The position numbers were made by a program, and so were the translations under genes. Source: Haloarcula argentinensis DSM 12282 (lineage in GTDB: Archaea > Halobacteriota > Halobacteria > Halobacteriales > Haloarculaceae). Taken from it: a stretch of DNA of 64,000 bases. The stretch is from positions 242,649 through 306,648 of the forward strand of contig AOLX01000017.1 in assembly GCA_000336895.1 (NCBI GenBank). The letters run 5' to 3'. Position 1 is the stretch's first letter. Every line of letters begins with the position of its first letter. The notes under the pieces were generated by a model that was not told the DNA's origin, searched no databases, and saw only the letters and a list, made by a program, of their open reading frames with translations. Shown here piece after piece: positions 45,030-53,089 of this stretch.

Positions 45030-46172
45030 ATGGACGACACTGCCGCGAACTGGGGTGTTCTCGTTGCTGGCCTCGGTCTCGTCGTACTCGTCGCCACAGA
45101 AACTGGCGTCGTTGGCTGGATGACACCGGGGACGACGGTCGGCCCAGTCACCGCCCGACAGGTCGCCGCCGCCGGCTTCGTCGTCGCCGCACTCACCTTC
45201 TCACTCGTCCGTCATGGCGCACTCGACCGCAGACAGGCGGGCTTGGGCGCAGCAGGCGCGAGCATCGTCGCAACCCTCGCGACGCTCGTCGCCTTCTTCG
45301 GGCCGGAGTTCCGTACTGGCGTCGAGGCGACCGTCGGCATCGCGGTCTATCTCACGGTGCTGGCCGGAGGTGTGACGATTGCGCTGGGCTGGGCGCTAGC
45401 GACCGACGTTCCGAACGACCGGTTGTACACGGTTGCCAGAGCGCTCTCGGTCGCAACAGGAATCGGGCTGGCCGGCTTCCTCGTGGGCACGGTGTTCGCT
45501 CAGTTCGTCGTTCTCGGGGCCGCGGCGGGAGGGCTGGTCAGCGCCGCGGCGCTGGAAGGCGGGACTGTCACCGGCCCCGCGTATGTTACGCTCACTATCG
45601 GCCTCGGCGTCGGCTTCGTCGGCTTTGGGGCAGCCGTCGCCAGCCGACTAAACCGGACCTGGACCGATCTGGACCTGCAGCGCCCCAGTCTCCGTGACAT
45701 CGGCTACAGCGTCGGCGGCGTCGTCATTCTCATGGTCGCGCTGTTTGGCTTCAGTTACCTCATTCAGGCGCTCGGGTTGGAAGCCGCGCGGAGCAGCGTC
45801 GAAGAACTGGCCCGCGAGGACCCGTCGTTCCTGCTCGTGATGGTCCCGCTCGCGTTTCTGACTATCGCACCGAGCGAGGAGTTCATTTACCGGAACCTCA
45901 TCCAGAAGTACCTCTACGATGATTTCGGTGAATTCCAGGCGATTATACTCACCAGCGCCGTCTTTGGCGTTGTCCACTTCGGACAGTACGCCGCCGGCAC
46001 GCCGACACAGACCGTTCTCTCGCTACTGCTAGTGTTCGTCCTCTCGACGCTGCTGGGCCTGAGCTATCTCAAGACCGAGAACCTGCTCGTGCCCATCTTT
46101 ATTCACGGGGCGTTCAACGCCATCCAGTTTCTCACATTGTACATCGAGATTACAGGAAATACGGCAATTTGA
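45030..46172 (+). CDS. CPBP family intramembrane metalloprotease
   Basis: A protein of 380 residues with about ten membrane helices. The C-terminal Abi/CPBP part carries all three motifs: SEEFIYRNLIQKYLYDDFGE (the EExxxR box), SAVFGVVHFGQYA (FxxxH) and IFIHGAFNAIQF (HxxxN/B). These residues form the active site in Rce1-type proteases. The N-terminal 200 residues are an extra set of helices not needed for the core. It probably shares the pgi transcript; substrate and role are unknown (prenyl-protein processing or self-immunity in other organisms). Confidence 0.85.
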   Translation: MDDTAANWGVLVAGLGLVVLVATETGVVGWMTPGTTVGPVTARQVAAAGFVVAALTFSLVRHGALDRRQAGLGAAGASIVATLATLVAFFGPEFRTGVEATVGIAVYLTVLAGGVTIALGWALATDVPNDRLYTVARALSVATGIGLAGFLVGTVFAQFVVLGAAAGGLVSAAALEGGTVTGPAYVTLTIGLGVGFVGFGAAVASRLNRTWTDLDLQRPSLRDIGYSVGGVVILMVALFGFSYLIQALGLEAARSSVEELAREDPSFLLVMVPLAFLTIAPSEEFIYRNLIQKYLYDDFGEFQAIILTSAVFGVVHFGQYAAGTPTQTVLSLLLVFVLSTLLGLSYLKTENLLVPIFIHGAFNAIQFLTLYIEITGNTAI

Positions 46173-46196
46173 GCCGTCTGACCCCTGTCTGACGGG

Positions 46197-46207
46197 TATT
46201 TATCCAA
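46197..46207 (+). promoter_or_regulatory. TATA box of the 48-residue protein gene
   Basis: GTATTTATCCA is centred about 27 bp before the ATG at 46229, which supports this very short gene being transcribed. Confidence 0.5.
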
Positions 46208-46228
46208 ACGACTGCTGTAGGCGATGGC

Positions 46229-46375
46229 ATGGCTCGGCGGTTCACTATCGTCTGTGATGACGACCAAGCGCGGATTATCGAAACGCTTGCGCGCCGCTAC
46301 GGCATCACAGAGGAAGAAGTGCTGTCGCAGCTGGTCGACCTCGGGCTCGAAGCCCGGGACGAACAGACCGTCTAA
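46229..46375 (+). CDS. 48-residue ribbon-helix-helix-like protein
   Basis: A complete frame ATG to TAA encoding MARRFTIVCDDDQARIIETL, then ARRYGITEEEVLSQLVDLGL and a short acidic tail. A first beta strand followed by two helices separated by GITEE is the ribbon-helix-helix plan of small repressors. A TATA box lies at the expected distance. The last 4 bp overlap the end of nob1 on the other strand. DNA binding is inferred from the pattern; no toxin gene is adjacent. Confidence 0.65.
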   Translation: MARRFTIVCDDDQARIIETLARRYGITEEEVLSQLVDLGLEARDEQTV

Positions 46376-46830
46376 GCCGGGTTCTTTCGCGAGAGTGAGC
46401 TCCCACAGATGGGACAGCGGTCGCGATTCTCGTCGAACTCGCGGCCACAGCCGGCACACTGGAACAGCCACTCACGCTGTTCGGAGATCCCCTCGCGGGC
46501 GATGACTTCGACCGCCACGTCGAGTTTCTCCGCGACGTTTTGCATCGCGTAATCGTCTGTGACGAGACGGCTGTCGAGTTCGAACGCGGCCGCGATCAGC
46601 CGGATGTCAGTTTCTGAGAGTTCCGCGAGGTCACCAGTTTCGCTGGCGGCGCGCTCGATGCGCTCGACAGTGTTGTCCTCGGGAATATGGAGATGCATCC
46701 CCGACCCTTCGAGGGCGTCGAAGCGATAAGCGGCCTCGTCTTCTAGTTCTTCTCTGACGAGTGGAATCGTCGCTATCTGCTCGTCGGTATGATACTCGTT
46801 GATAAATGCCGAGGAGTCAAGAACGTACAT
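46372..46830 (-). CDS. nob1: rRNA-processing endonuclease Nob1
   Basis: A protein of 152 residues. Nob1 cuts the 3' end of pre-16S rRNA. The PIN domain (1-115) shows the acidic residues D5 in YVLDSSAFI, E28 in VREELED, D75 in SETDIRLIAAA and D92-D93 in LVTDDYAMQNVAEKL. A zinc ribbon follows: C125-x2-C128 and C139-x2-C142 in FQCAGCGREF and RCPICGS. Length and order are normal for archaeal Nob1. The PRC-barrel gene ends directly before its start with no gap. Confidence 0.93.
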   Translation of the reverse strand: MYVLDSSAFINEYHTDEQIATIPLVREELEDEAAYRFDALEGSGMHLHIPEDNTVERIERAASETGDLAELSETDIRLIAAAFELDSRLVTDDYAMQNVAEKLDVAVEVIAREGISEQREWLFQCAGCGREFDENRDRCPICGSSLSRKNPA

Positions 46831-47070
46831 CTAGCGTTTGACAATCATGTGGTCTTTCACCGCCTTGACCCGCTCAACCGGGACAAGCAGGCGGCCCTGG
46901 TCACTGTACTCGAAGTTCGTGTTGCGGAGCGACTCCGCGGGGTCGATGACGAGGTTGTGCAGCGCGCCCGAGGAGAAGTCCATCGTGATGTTGTAGAGAC
47001 TGCCGATCTCAGCGCCGTCAGTCCCCATCACGTCTTTGCCCGACAGGTTTTCCGCAAGTATCGCGGCCAT
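46831..47070 (-). CDS. PRC-barrel domain protein
   Basis: A protein of 79 residues that is one PRC-barrel domain: ILAENLSGKDVMGTDGAEIG, then SLYNITMDFSSGALHNLVID and GRLLVPVERVKAVKDHMIV. PRC barrels bind RNA or proteins (RimM has one). Its stop abuts the ATG of nob1, so both are translated from one mRNA; a link to rRNA maturation is a reasonable inference. No catalytic residues are expected. Confidence 0.88.
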   Translation of the reverse strand: MAAILAENLSGKDVMGTDGAEIGSLYNITMDFSSGALHNLVIDPAESLRNTNFEYSDQGRLLVPVERVKAVKDHMIVKR

Positions 47071-47272
47071 ACCCCCTTGTTCCGAACGAGGTTACATAAA
47101 CGCCACGGGGATGTCCGAGAGGTGAGCGACGATCTCCAGCGATAGCGACGGTCACCGATAGAAGCCATGCGTCAGCGAGTGTCGAGATCGCCGGTGAAGC
47201 CGCTCCGTGACCGGGATCGGCACAGTCTCAGCAGGCAGCAGCCCTAAGCGACAGGCACCCCAGGAGTACGAC

Positions 47273-47833
47273 ATGGACCGGAACAGGCGTCAGTTCCTCG
47301 GCGCGCTCACGGCCGTCGTCACCGGGACTGTCGCAGGCTGCAGTGGTGGCGACAGCGGTGAATCAGCTCCAACAGAGACAGCCACCGCTACGCAAGCACC
47401 GACCCGGACTGCGACGGGAACGCCAACTGATTCGGTGACGTCACCAGCGGAGACCGCCACCCGAACTGAAACATCGACTGAGACGGCAACACCGACTGCC
47501 ACGGCCACTGAGACACCGACACCCACCGAAACGCCGGTCGACGGCGACCAGGAAGTCGCCGTCGCGCCGGGAAGCTTCAGCTTTGACCCGGAAACGTTCG
47601 AGGTCCCTGTCGGAAGCACCGTCCTGTAGGTGTGGGAGGCCGGCGGCCACAACGTCAAGCCGACAGCGACGCCGTCCGGTAGCGACTGGTCCGGGACGCC
47701 CGGGGACGACGGGAAGACGTACAGTTCGGGCTACGAGTACGCCTACACGTTCGAGGTTCCCGGGGAGTACGAGTACCACTGCGTCCCCCACCAGAGCGTG
47801 GGCATGACGGGGTCGTTCACTGTAACCGAGTGA
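47273..47833 (+). pseudogene. Halocyanin (blue-copper protein) gene with in-frame TAG
   Basis: The start MDRNRRQFLGALTAVVTG has a twin-arginine signal, and AGC is the lipobox. A long Thr/Glu/Pro linker follows, then the cupredoxin domain. At 47627-47629 a TAG interrupts FEVPVGSTVL-stop-VWEAGGHNVKP. The same frame continues without shift to a normal end at 47833 (YEYHCVPHQSVGMTGSF). All four copper ligands (H in GGHNV, then C, H and M in HCVPHQSVGM) lie after the stop. A tryptophan is usual near this position, so TGG to TAG is a likely single change. A GTG at 47630 could start the distal part but would lack export. Sequencing error is possible. Confidence 0.8.
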
Positions 47834-47927
47834 CGCCCGCTTAGCCCCACGTTCGGTCGCGCGCGTCTGATGACGACGAACTTAACTGCCACCGACGACT
47901 CGGTTTTGACAACTTCTGGAGCCATCT

Positions 47928-49733
47928 ATGTCTGACACGGACCCCACCACAGCCACCGACGACACCCTGCGGACGCCCATCGTCGCCGTTCTGGGCCACG
48001 TCGACCACGGGAAGACGAGCCTGCTCGACAAGATCCGCGGTTCGGCCGTCACTGCCGGCGAATCGGGCGCGATTACACAGCATATCGGCGCGACAGCCGT
48101 CCCGCTGGACGTGATTTCGGAGATCGCGGGCGATCTGGTCGACCCGACGGACTTCGACCTGCCCGGACTGCTGTTCATCGACACGCCGGGCCACCACTCC
48201 TTCTCGACGCTCCGCTCCCGTGGTGGTGCGCTCGCCGACATCGCCATCCTCGTCGTCGACGTCAACGACGGCTTTCAGCCCCAGACGCTGGAAGCCATCG
48301 ACATCCTCAAACGAACCCAGACGCCGTTTATCGTCGCCGCAAACAAGATCGACACCGTCCCCGGCTGGAATCCCAACGAGGGACAACCGGTCCAGCAGAC
48401 GATGGACGCCCAGTCCGACCGCGTCCAATCCGACCTCAACGAGAAGCTGTACGAGATTATCGGCGAACTCTCCGACAACGGCTTCTCCGCGGATATGTAC
48501 TGGCGCGTCCAGAACTTTCAGGCCAACATCGGCGTCGTGCCGGTCTCGGCCGAAACTAGCGAGGGCATCCCGGACCTGCTAACGGTGATGATGGGGCTGT
48601 CCCAGCGGTACATGAAAGAGGAGATGGAGATCGACACCAGCGGTCCCGGCGTCGGGACTGTCCTCGAAGTGAAAGACACCCAGGGGTTCGGGACAACGCT
48701 CGATGCCATCATCTACGACGGGACGATACGCAACGACGATACCATCGTCGTCGGCGGACTCCAGGGGCCAATCGTCACCGACGTGCGCGCCCTTCTCCGT
48801 CCGCGTCCGCTCGAAGAGATCCGGACCGAACAAGAGTTCGAGCAGGTCGAGCAGGTCGCGGCCGCCGACGGTGTCAAAATTGCCGCGCCGGAGCTCGGCG
48901 ACGCGATGGCCGGCGCGCCGATCCGCGTCATCCGCGACCGCGACCGCAGCGAGGTCATCGCCGAGGTGGAGGAGGAACTCGCCGAGATCGAGGTGACGAC
49001 ACAGGAAGAAGGGGTCGTCATCAAGGCCGACACGCTCGGGTCGCTCGAAGCTCTTTCAAGTACGCTCGAAGAGGAAGAGATCCCGGTGATGCGGGCCGAA
49101 GTGGGCGCGGTCGCCCCACGGGACGTACGAGTCGCCGAAACCGCCGGCGAGCCGACCAACCAGGCGATTCTGGCGTTTAGCGTCGACGTGCTCGACGACG
49201 CGCGGGACCTCGCCGAACAGGAGGACGTGGAACTGTTCGAGGACGACGTCATCTACCAGCTCGTCGAGTCCTACGACGACCACGTCACCGCCATCGAGGA
49301 GGCCCAGCAGGAGCAGATTCTGGAGAACATCACGCGTCCCGCGAAGTTCCGGATTCTGCAGGACCACACCTTCCGCCAGTCCGACCCGGCCGTCGTCGGC
49401 GTCGAAATCCTCTCCGGTGAGCTCCGCCGGAACGTCAACGTCATCAGGTGGGACGGCGGCGAAGCGAACCGCGTCGGGACCCTCAAAACGATTCAGGACG
49501 AGGGCGAGGACGTCGACTCGGCCCGCGCCGGCGAGCGCATGGCCGTCTCGATTCAGGGGCCGACCGTCGGCCGCCAGATCGAGGAGGGCGACGACCTCTG
49601 GGTCGAGATCCCGGAGAAGCACGCGAAAATTCTCGAACAGGAACTGAAGGAGGACATCTCCGTCGACGAGCGCGAGGCGCTGTCGATGTATCTGGAGAAA
49701 CACCGGAACCGCGACCCCTTCTGGGGGAAGTAA
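47928..49733 (+). CDS. infB: Translation initiation factor aIF5B (IF-2)
   Basis: A protein of 601 residues. It is the GTPase that joins the ribosomal subunits and places initiator tRNA. G1 is AVLGHVDHGKTSLLDKIRGS, G3 is IDTPGHHSFSTLRSRGGALA, G4 is AANKIDTVPGWNP, and the SAETSEGIPDLL block is G5. Domains II-IV follow, with the long connecting helix around EEEIPVMRAEVGAVA. The end is EALSMYLEKHRNRDPFWGK. It has the archaeal/eukaryal short form, with no bacterial-style N-terminal extension and no intein. The promoter region overlaps the end of the halocyanin locus by position only. Confidence 0.96.
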   Translation: MSDTDPTTATDDTLRTPIVAVLGHVDHGKTSLLDKIRGSAVTAGESGAITQHIGATAVPLDVISEIAGDLVDPTDFDLPGLLFIDTPGHHSFSTLRSRGGALADIAILVVDVNDGFQPQTLEAIDILKRTQTPFIVAANKIDTVPGWNPNEGQPVQQTMDAQSDRVQSDLNEKLYEIIGELSDNGFSADMYWRVQNFQANIGVVPVSAETSEGIPDLLTVMMGLSQRYMKEEMEIDTSGPGVGTVLEVKDTQGFGTTLDAIIYDGTIRNDDTIVVGGLQGPIVTDVRALLRPRPLEEIRTEQEFEQVEQVAAADGVKIAAPELGDAMAGAPIRVIRDRDRSEVIAEVEEELAEIEVTTQEEGVVIKADTLGSLEALSSTLEEEEIPVMRAEVGAVAPRDVRVAETAGEPTNQAILAFSVDVLDDARDLAEQEDVELFEDDVIYQLVESYDDHVTAIEEAQQEQILENITRPAKFRILQDHTFRQSDPAVVGVEILSGELRRNVNVIRWDGGEANRVGTLKTIQDEGEDVDSARAGERMAVSIQGPTVGRQIEEGDDLWVEIPEKHAKILEQELKEDISVDEREALSMYLEKHRNRDPFWGK

Positions 49734-49782
49734 CGGTTATTTTCCCGACAGGATTTTGTACTGACCCAGTGTAGCGGAGCGT

Positions 49783-49962
49783 ATGGTCTCCCGCGAGAAC
49801 AAAATCGTCGGCGGTTTCATCATCGTAGCCCTCGTCCTCGGGTACGCGAGCACGATGTTGACGGATGTCCCGTCGACTGTCACACTCGCTATACTCCTAG
49901 GCGTCGGGGTCATCGCACCGATGCTTGTGACTAACTACCTTGATAGAACGGGGGCCGTCTGA
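49783..49962 (+). CDS. 59-residue two-helix membrane protein
   Basis: An ATG-to-TGA frame encoding MVSRENKIVGGFIIVALVLG, a short loop with MLTDVPSTVTL, a second helix AILLGVGVIAPMLV and the tail NYLDRTGAV. A TATA-like TTTTGTAC is about 28 bp upstream. The base composition and hydrophobic pattern are those of a real small membrane protein. No family is known to me. It lies between infB and another small membrane protein gene. Confidence 0.6.
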   Translation: MVSRENKIVGGFIIVALVLGYASTMLTDVPSTVTLAILLGVGVIAPMLVTNYLDRTGAV

Positions 49963-50002
49963 CGAGTGCTGAGCACCGAGTAATAATATTTAATTAGGAG
50001 GC

Positions 50003-50020
50003 GTGTCTCTGTACAGACAC
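50003..50020 (+). promoter_or_regulatory. Hairpin between AGGAGG and start codon
   Basis: GTGTCT and AGACAC (6 bp, loop CTGTAC) lie between a perfect AGGAGG at 49996-50001 and the ATG at 50023. A TATA-rich AATAATATTTAA at 49983-49994 would, if used, start RNA within or after the hairpin, making it a DNA operator instead. Confidence 0.4.
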
Positions 50021-50022
50021 GA

Positions 50023-50217
50023 ATGACCGGGTCTCCGTCGATGCCCGACCTCGTGCTTGCCAGCATCGCCCTCTCGATGCTGCTGGCGTCGCTTGGCGCA
50101 GTCGTCACCTCGATCAGTTTCGTGACTGCACTGAGTGCCGGCAGCCTCCCAGCGACCGGCTCCATCGGCTACGCGCTGTTTTACGACCCGCCGGTCCCGG
50201 ACGGACAACGCTCCTGA
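50023..50217 (+). CDS. 64-residue membrane protein
   Basis: A protein with one or two hydrophobic stretches: PDLVLASIALSMLLASLGAV and, less strongly, VTSISFVTALSAGSL. The C-terminus GYALFYDPPVPDGQRS is polar. An internal ATG at 50041 gives a slightly shorter form. A clear TATA-rich segment and a Shine-Dalgarno-like AGGAGG lie upstream. I do not recognise the family, though the pattern is common among haloarchaeal small proteins. Confidence 0.6.
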   Translation: MTGSPSMPDLVLASIALSMLLASLGAVVTSISFVTALSAGSLPATGSIGYALFYDPPVPDGQRS

Positions 50218-50315
50218 CGGCTGAGTGTCTCTGTCTACCCACCGCTTCGGCTTGAGCGTGTGATAGGATTATTAACAAACGAGTCGTCCCCCGTAGCTCC
50301 GATCATATTTCTAAC

Positions 50316-50335
50316 AACATTTCCCGGGAATTGTT
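50316..50335. promoter_or_regulatory. 20-bp near-perfect palindrome before the MazG-like gene
   Basis: AACATTTCCCGGGAATTGTT is symmetric around CCCGGG with one mismatched pair. It is 40 bp before the ATG at 50375, near an AT-rich TATATT-like run at 50304-50310, a typical operator position. Confidence 0.45.
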
Positions 50336-50374
50336 CATCACCACCTCTAAGAGACAGTGCCAGAATTGGATAAT

Positions 50375-50689
50375 ATGGCAAGAAAATTTGATAAATTGGT
50401 TCGAGACAAGATTCCAGAAGTGATCGAGGACAACGGGGAAACGCCAACAGTCTCGCTTGCAGGCGAAGACGAGTACTCCGAGCGGCTGGTCGATAAGTTA
50501 GAAGAAGAGGTGGCAGAGTATCGAGAAAGCCACGAGATCGAGGAACTAGCAGATATTCTGGAAGTAATCCACGCGATTCGAAAAGACAGAGGTCTAACCC
50601 GTGAGGAATTACAGGACGAGCGAGCACTGAAAGCCGAACAAAGAGGGCGCTTTGATGAGGGTATTGTTCTCGAACGAGTCGACGAGTAG
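50375..50689 (+). CDS. MazG-like nucleotide pyrophosphohydrolase
   Basis: A protein of 104 residues from the ATG at 50375; a GTG six codons upstream is less likely. KFDKLVRDKIPEVIEDNGET is followed by DEYSERLVDKLEEEVAEYRE, where the E-x3-E pattern with the later HEIEELADILEVIHAI supplies the metal-binding acids of all-alpha NTP pyrophosphohydrolases. These enzymes remove unwanted nucleotides. The gene is visibly richer in A and T and in AGA codons than its neighbours, which suggests recent arrival by transfer. It follows a 157-bp gap that contains a palindrome. Confidence 0.8.
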   Translation: MARKFDKLVRDKIPEVIEDNGETPTVSLAGEDEYSERLVDKLEEEVAEYRESHEIEELADILEVIHAIRKDRGLTREELQDERALKAEQRGRFDEGIVLERVDE

Positions 50690-50778
50690 AGGTTCTATAT
50701 TACGTTCCTTCTGTGGGCTGAAATAGGAGTGTTTTGAGGGCTCTATTTGTCCATCTGCAACGACAAAAATAGCGGCTG

Positions 50779-51132
50779 TTACTGTGCTGTCGGCGACGTG
50801 TCGTCGCCCATCACTTGCTTGACCTGCAGCGCAGCGGAGGCAGCGATACCCTGTGCGAGGTCGTCGCGCTCAGCGTCGGAGATGCTCGCGCTCTCCGGGT
50901 CCTCGGGCGTGTAGTCGGCACTGACGACCGACCCGACCGGGGGCTGGACCGCGATTGTGGCCCGTGGGCCTGTCGTGCTGTTGCTGATTTCCGAGCCGAC
51001 GACGAACTCGCCGGGCAGGAGTTCGCGGGTCCGGGCGGCGACGCTCGAGAGGTCCCGGCGAAGGTTCTCGCGCTGTTCCGCGGTCAGCGTCACTTCTTCC
51101 GTCTCCCCACCAAACGACGTATTACCGTACAT
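50779..51132 (-). CDS. Haloarchaeal conserved protein, DUF5811-like
   Basis: A protein of 117 residues (MYGNTSFGGETEEVTLTAEQ onward), with RRDLSSVAARTRELLPGEFV, a beta-rich middle (TTGPRATIAVQPPVGSVVSA) and a helical end (AASAALQVKQVMG). From memory it corresponds to the halobacterial family DUF5811, of unknown function. A TATA-like GGGTTTTTAGTG on its strand is about 33 bp upstream. It forms a single-gene unit before the arginine decarboxylase. Confidence 0.65.
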   Translation of the reverse strand: MYGNTSFGGETEEVTLTAEQRENLRRDLSSVAARTRELLPGEFVVGSEISNSTTGPRATIAVQPPVGSVVSADYTPEDPESASISDAERDDLAQGIAASAALQVKQVMGDDTSPTAQ

Positions 51133-51213
51133 GAACGTTCTCTGTTTCTATGGGGGGGAGCACTAAAAACCCAGTGTCGAGCACAGTCCTGACCGGCACC
51201 GTCGGCACACGCA

Positions 51214-51684
51214 CTACACGACGGGGTGGCTCTCGCCGTAGGTGGCGAGAACGACGGCGCTCGCGTACTCGTCCTCGTCGGACGCCGACTCGACGTACAC
51301 GTTCTCCTCAACGAACTCCCAGTCTCGGAGGTCCCGACCAGCGGCCAGTCCCTCGCGGATTTCCATCCGGACCGTGTCCTCGCTGGTGCCGTCGACCTCG
51401 TAGAAGATACCCGGCCCCTCCTCGCTACGGGCCCAGCCGATACCCGCCGCGCCGTGTTCACCCGGAGCGGCGGTTGCCGAGGACTGGACGACCTCTAGCG
51501 CTTCGCCGGGCGGTCCCAGGTCCGGCGCGGTCTCCACCACCTCGATAGTCGGCTCGGCGGGAATGACCGACGAAAGCGAGATGAGGTTGTAATTGTGGAC
51601 GCCCGCCTCGGCGAGTGCCGCGTCGTACGCGGCTAGCGCGGTCGGGCCGGTCGCAGTCCCCCACACGACCCGGATAGTACTCAT
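51214..51684 (-). CDS. pdaD: Pyruvoyl-dependent arginine decarboxylase
   Basis: A protein of 156 residues. The proenzyme cuts itself between S38 and S39 in LISLSSVIPAEP, and S39 becomes the pyruvoyl group. VVWGTATGPTALAAYDAALA, VHNYNLISLSSVIP, GAAGIGWARSEEGPGIFYEV and VYVESASDEDEYASAVVLAT are family blocks. It converts arginine to agmatine, which archaea need for agmatidine in tRNA-Ile and for polyamines. The length is normal. It is an independent unit. Confidence 0.93.
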   Translation of the reverse strand: MSTIRVVWGTATGPTALAAYDAALAEAGVHNYNLISLSSVIPAEPTIEVVETAPDLGPPGEALEVVQSSATAAPGEHGAAGIGWARSEEGPGIFYEVDGTSEDTVRMEIREGLAAGRDLRDWEFVEENVYVESASDEDEYASAVVLATYGESHPVV

Positions 51685-51726
51685 AAGCGGTTGTCGACGG
51701 TCCGCGGGCTAAGGGGTTTCGCTTCG

Positions 51727-52941
51727 CTACGTCGGGGTGAGCCCGTAGCACATCCCTGGACGGTCCGGGTCACCATCGGCGGCGCGCTCCGTGTAGTAGA
51801 TGCCGTCGGCGGTCACCAGCGGTGCACTCGTTACGTGGCCACGGTTCTCGGTGGTCCAGGCCACCGCACCCGAATCCCGCTCCAGTGCGTACAGTCGCCC
51901 GTCGTAGGACCCGACGAGCACGTGGTCCCGGGTAGCGACGACACTCCCGATAACCCACCCGCCGGTGTCGTACCGCCACTGCTCCTCACCGCTTTCGAGG
52001 TCGAGTGCGTATACCCGGTCATCGTGGCTACCGATGTAGACGGTGCCGTCGTGAACCGCCGGCGCACACATCACGTCGGCGTCGGTCTCGAAGGTCCACA
52101 GTTCCGAGCCGTCAGTCACGTCGACAGCGGTGACCGTCTCGGCCCACGACGGCACGATGGCTGTCCCGTCGGCGACGGCAATGGGGGCTTTCACGTCGCC
52201 GCCGGTGTCGTACCGCCAGACCCGTTCGAGGCCCGGAAACGACCACGCGTAGCAGTAGCCGTCGTTGGAGCCAAACAGCAGGCGGCCGTGTTCGCGGTCC
52301 AGCGCTACCGTCGAGTGCGGGTGGTCGGTCGGGCGACTGTCGCGCCACTGCACGTCGCCGGTCGCGGCGCTGACAGCAACGATGCTGCCGCTCGGAGCCG
52401 CGTGCTCGACAGCGACGTACAGCGACCCGTTGTAGTAGGTCGGACTCGCACCGATCGCATCACCCAGTTCCGTCCCCCAGCGTCGCCGCCCGGTTTCGAG
52501 ATCCAGTGCCGACAGCGCGCCGTCGTAGGCCCCGATGTAGGCAGTGTCGTTGGCGATGGCTGGCGTGCCGTGGCTCCCGCGCGTCGCCTGTGTAATCGTC
52601 GTCACCCACTGGACCTCGCCGTCCGGTTCGATGGCCCGCACGCGGCCGGTATCGTCGGCCAGAATCAGGTCGCCTGTCGGTGCCAGCGCAGGACTGCCTT
52701 TCGCAGCGGTGTGGTCCCCGCGATTGGTCGGCAGTTCCCAGGCCCGCGAAACGGCGTCCGGAACCGACACGTCCTGATATCCCTGGTTCAGGAGCCCCTG
52801 CCGGAACTGCGTGGCGGCGTGTTCATCGAGCGCCGTCGATGCAAGCGGATTGAACTGTGACTGACACCCCGCGACTGACCCGACTGTTGTCGCTGCGAGC
52901 GTCCCCAGAAACGCCCGCCGCGTCCGTCCGCACTCTGTCAC
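51727..52941 (-). CDS. PQQ/WD40-like beta-propeller lipoprotein
   Basis: A protein of about 404 residues, GTG start at 52941 (a second GTG at 52947 is in frame). The opening TECGRTRRAFLGTLAATTVG and SVAGC give a twin-arginine signal and lipobox, so it is surface-anchored. The body has seven or eight repeats of the PQQ-propeller type with the motif G-x-L-x-A-L-D-x-x-T-G-x-x-x-W, for example DGALSALDLETGRRRWGTEL and DRVYALDLESGEEQWRYDTG. No quinone-binding residues are evident, so it may be a scaffold similar to BamB rather than a dehydrogenase. The upstream open frame is noise. Confidence 0.82.
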   Translation of the reverse strand: MTECGRTRRAFLGTLAATTVGSVAGCQSQFNPLASTALDEHAATQFRQGLLNQGYQDVSVPDAVSRAWELPTNRGDHTAAKGSPALAPTGDLILADDTGRVRAIEPDGEVQWVTTITQATRGSHGTPAIANDTAYIGAYDGALSALDLETGRRRWGTELGDAIGASPTYYNGSLYVAVEHAAPSGSIVAVSAATGDVQWRDSRPTDHPHSTVALDREHGRLLFGSNDGYCYAWSFPGLERVWRYDTGGDVKAPIAVADGTAIVPSWAETVTAVDVTDGSELWTFETDADVMCAPAVHDGTVYIGSHDDRVYALDLESGEEQWRYDTGGWVIGSVVATRDHVLVGSYDGRLYALERDSGAVAWTTENRGHVTSAPLVTADGIYYTERAADGDPDRPGMCYGLTPT

Positions 52942-53089
52942 GGGCACCGATACTGGGCGGGGTGGCTTAAATCGCGTGGGGACAAGCCGTGTGAGCAGAT
53001 TGGACCATACATCGCTCAGCGTTCGTGGCGACTGTATAGTGGCGAGATTATATTCAAAGGAAGCATCCGCGAGCGTAACGAGCGGTTCA

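Noticed and set aside
44002..45126. Open frame of 374 codons on the minus strand opposite pgi
   Set aside because: Arg/His/Leu-rich translation without motifs, overlapping an unmistakable glucose-6-phosphate isomerase gene.
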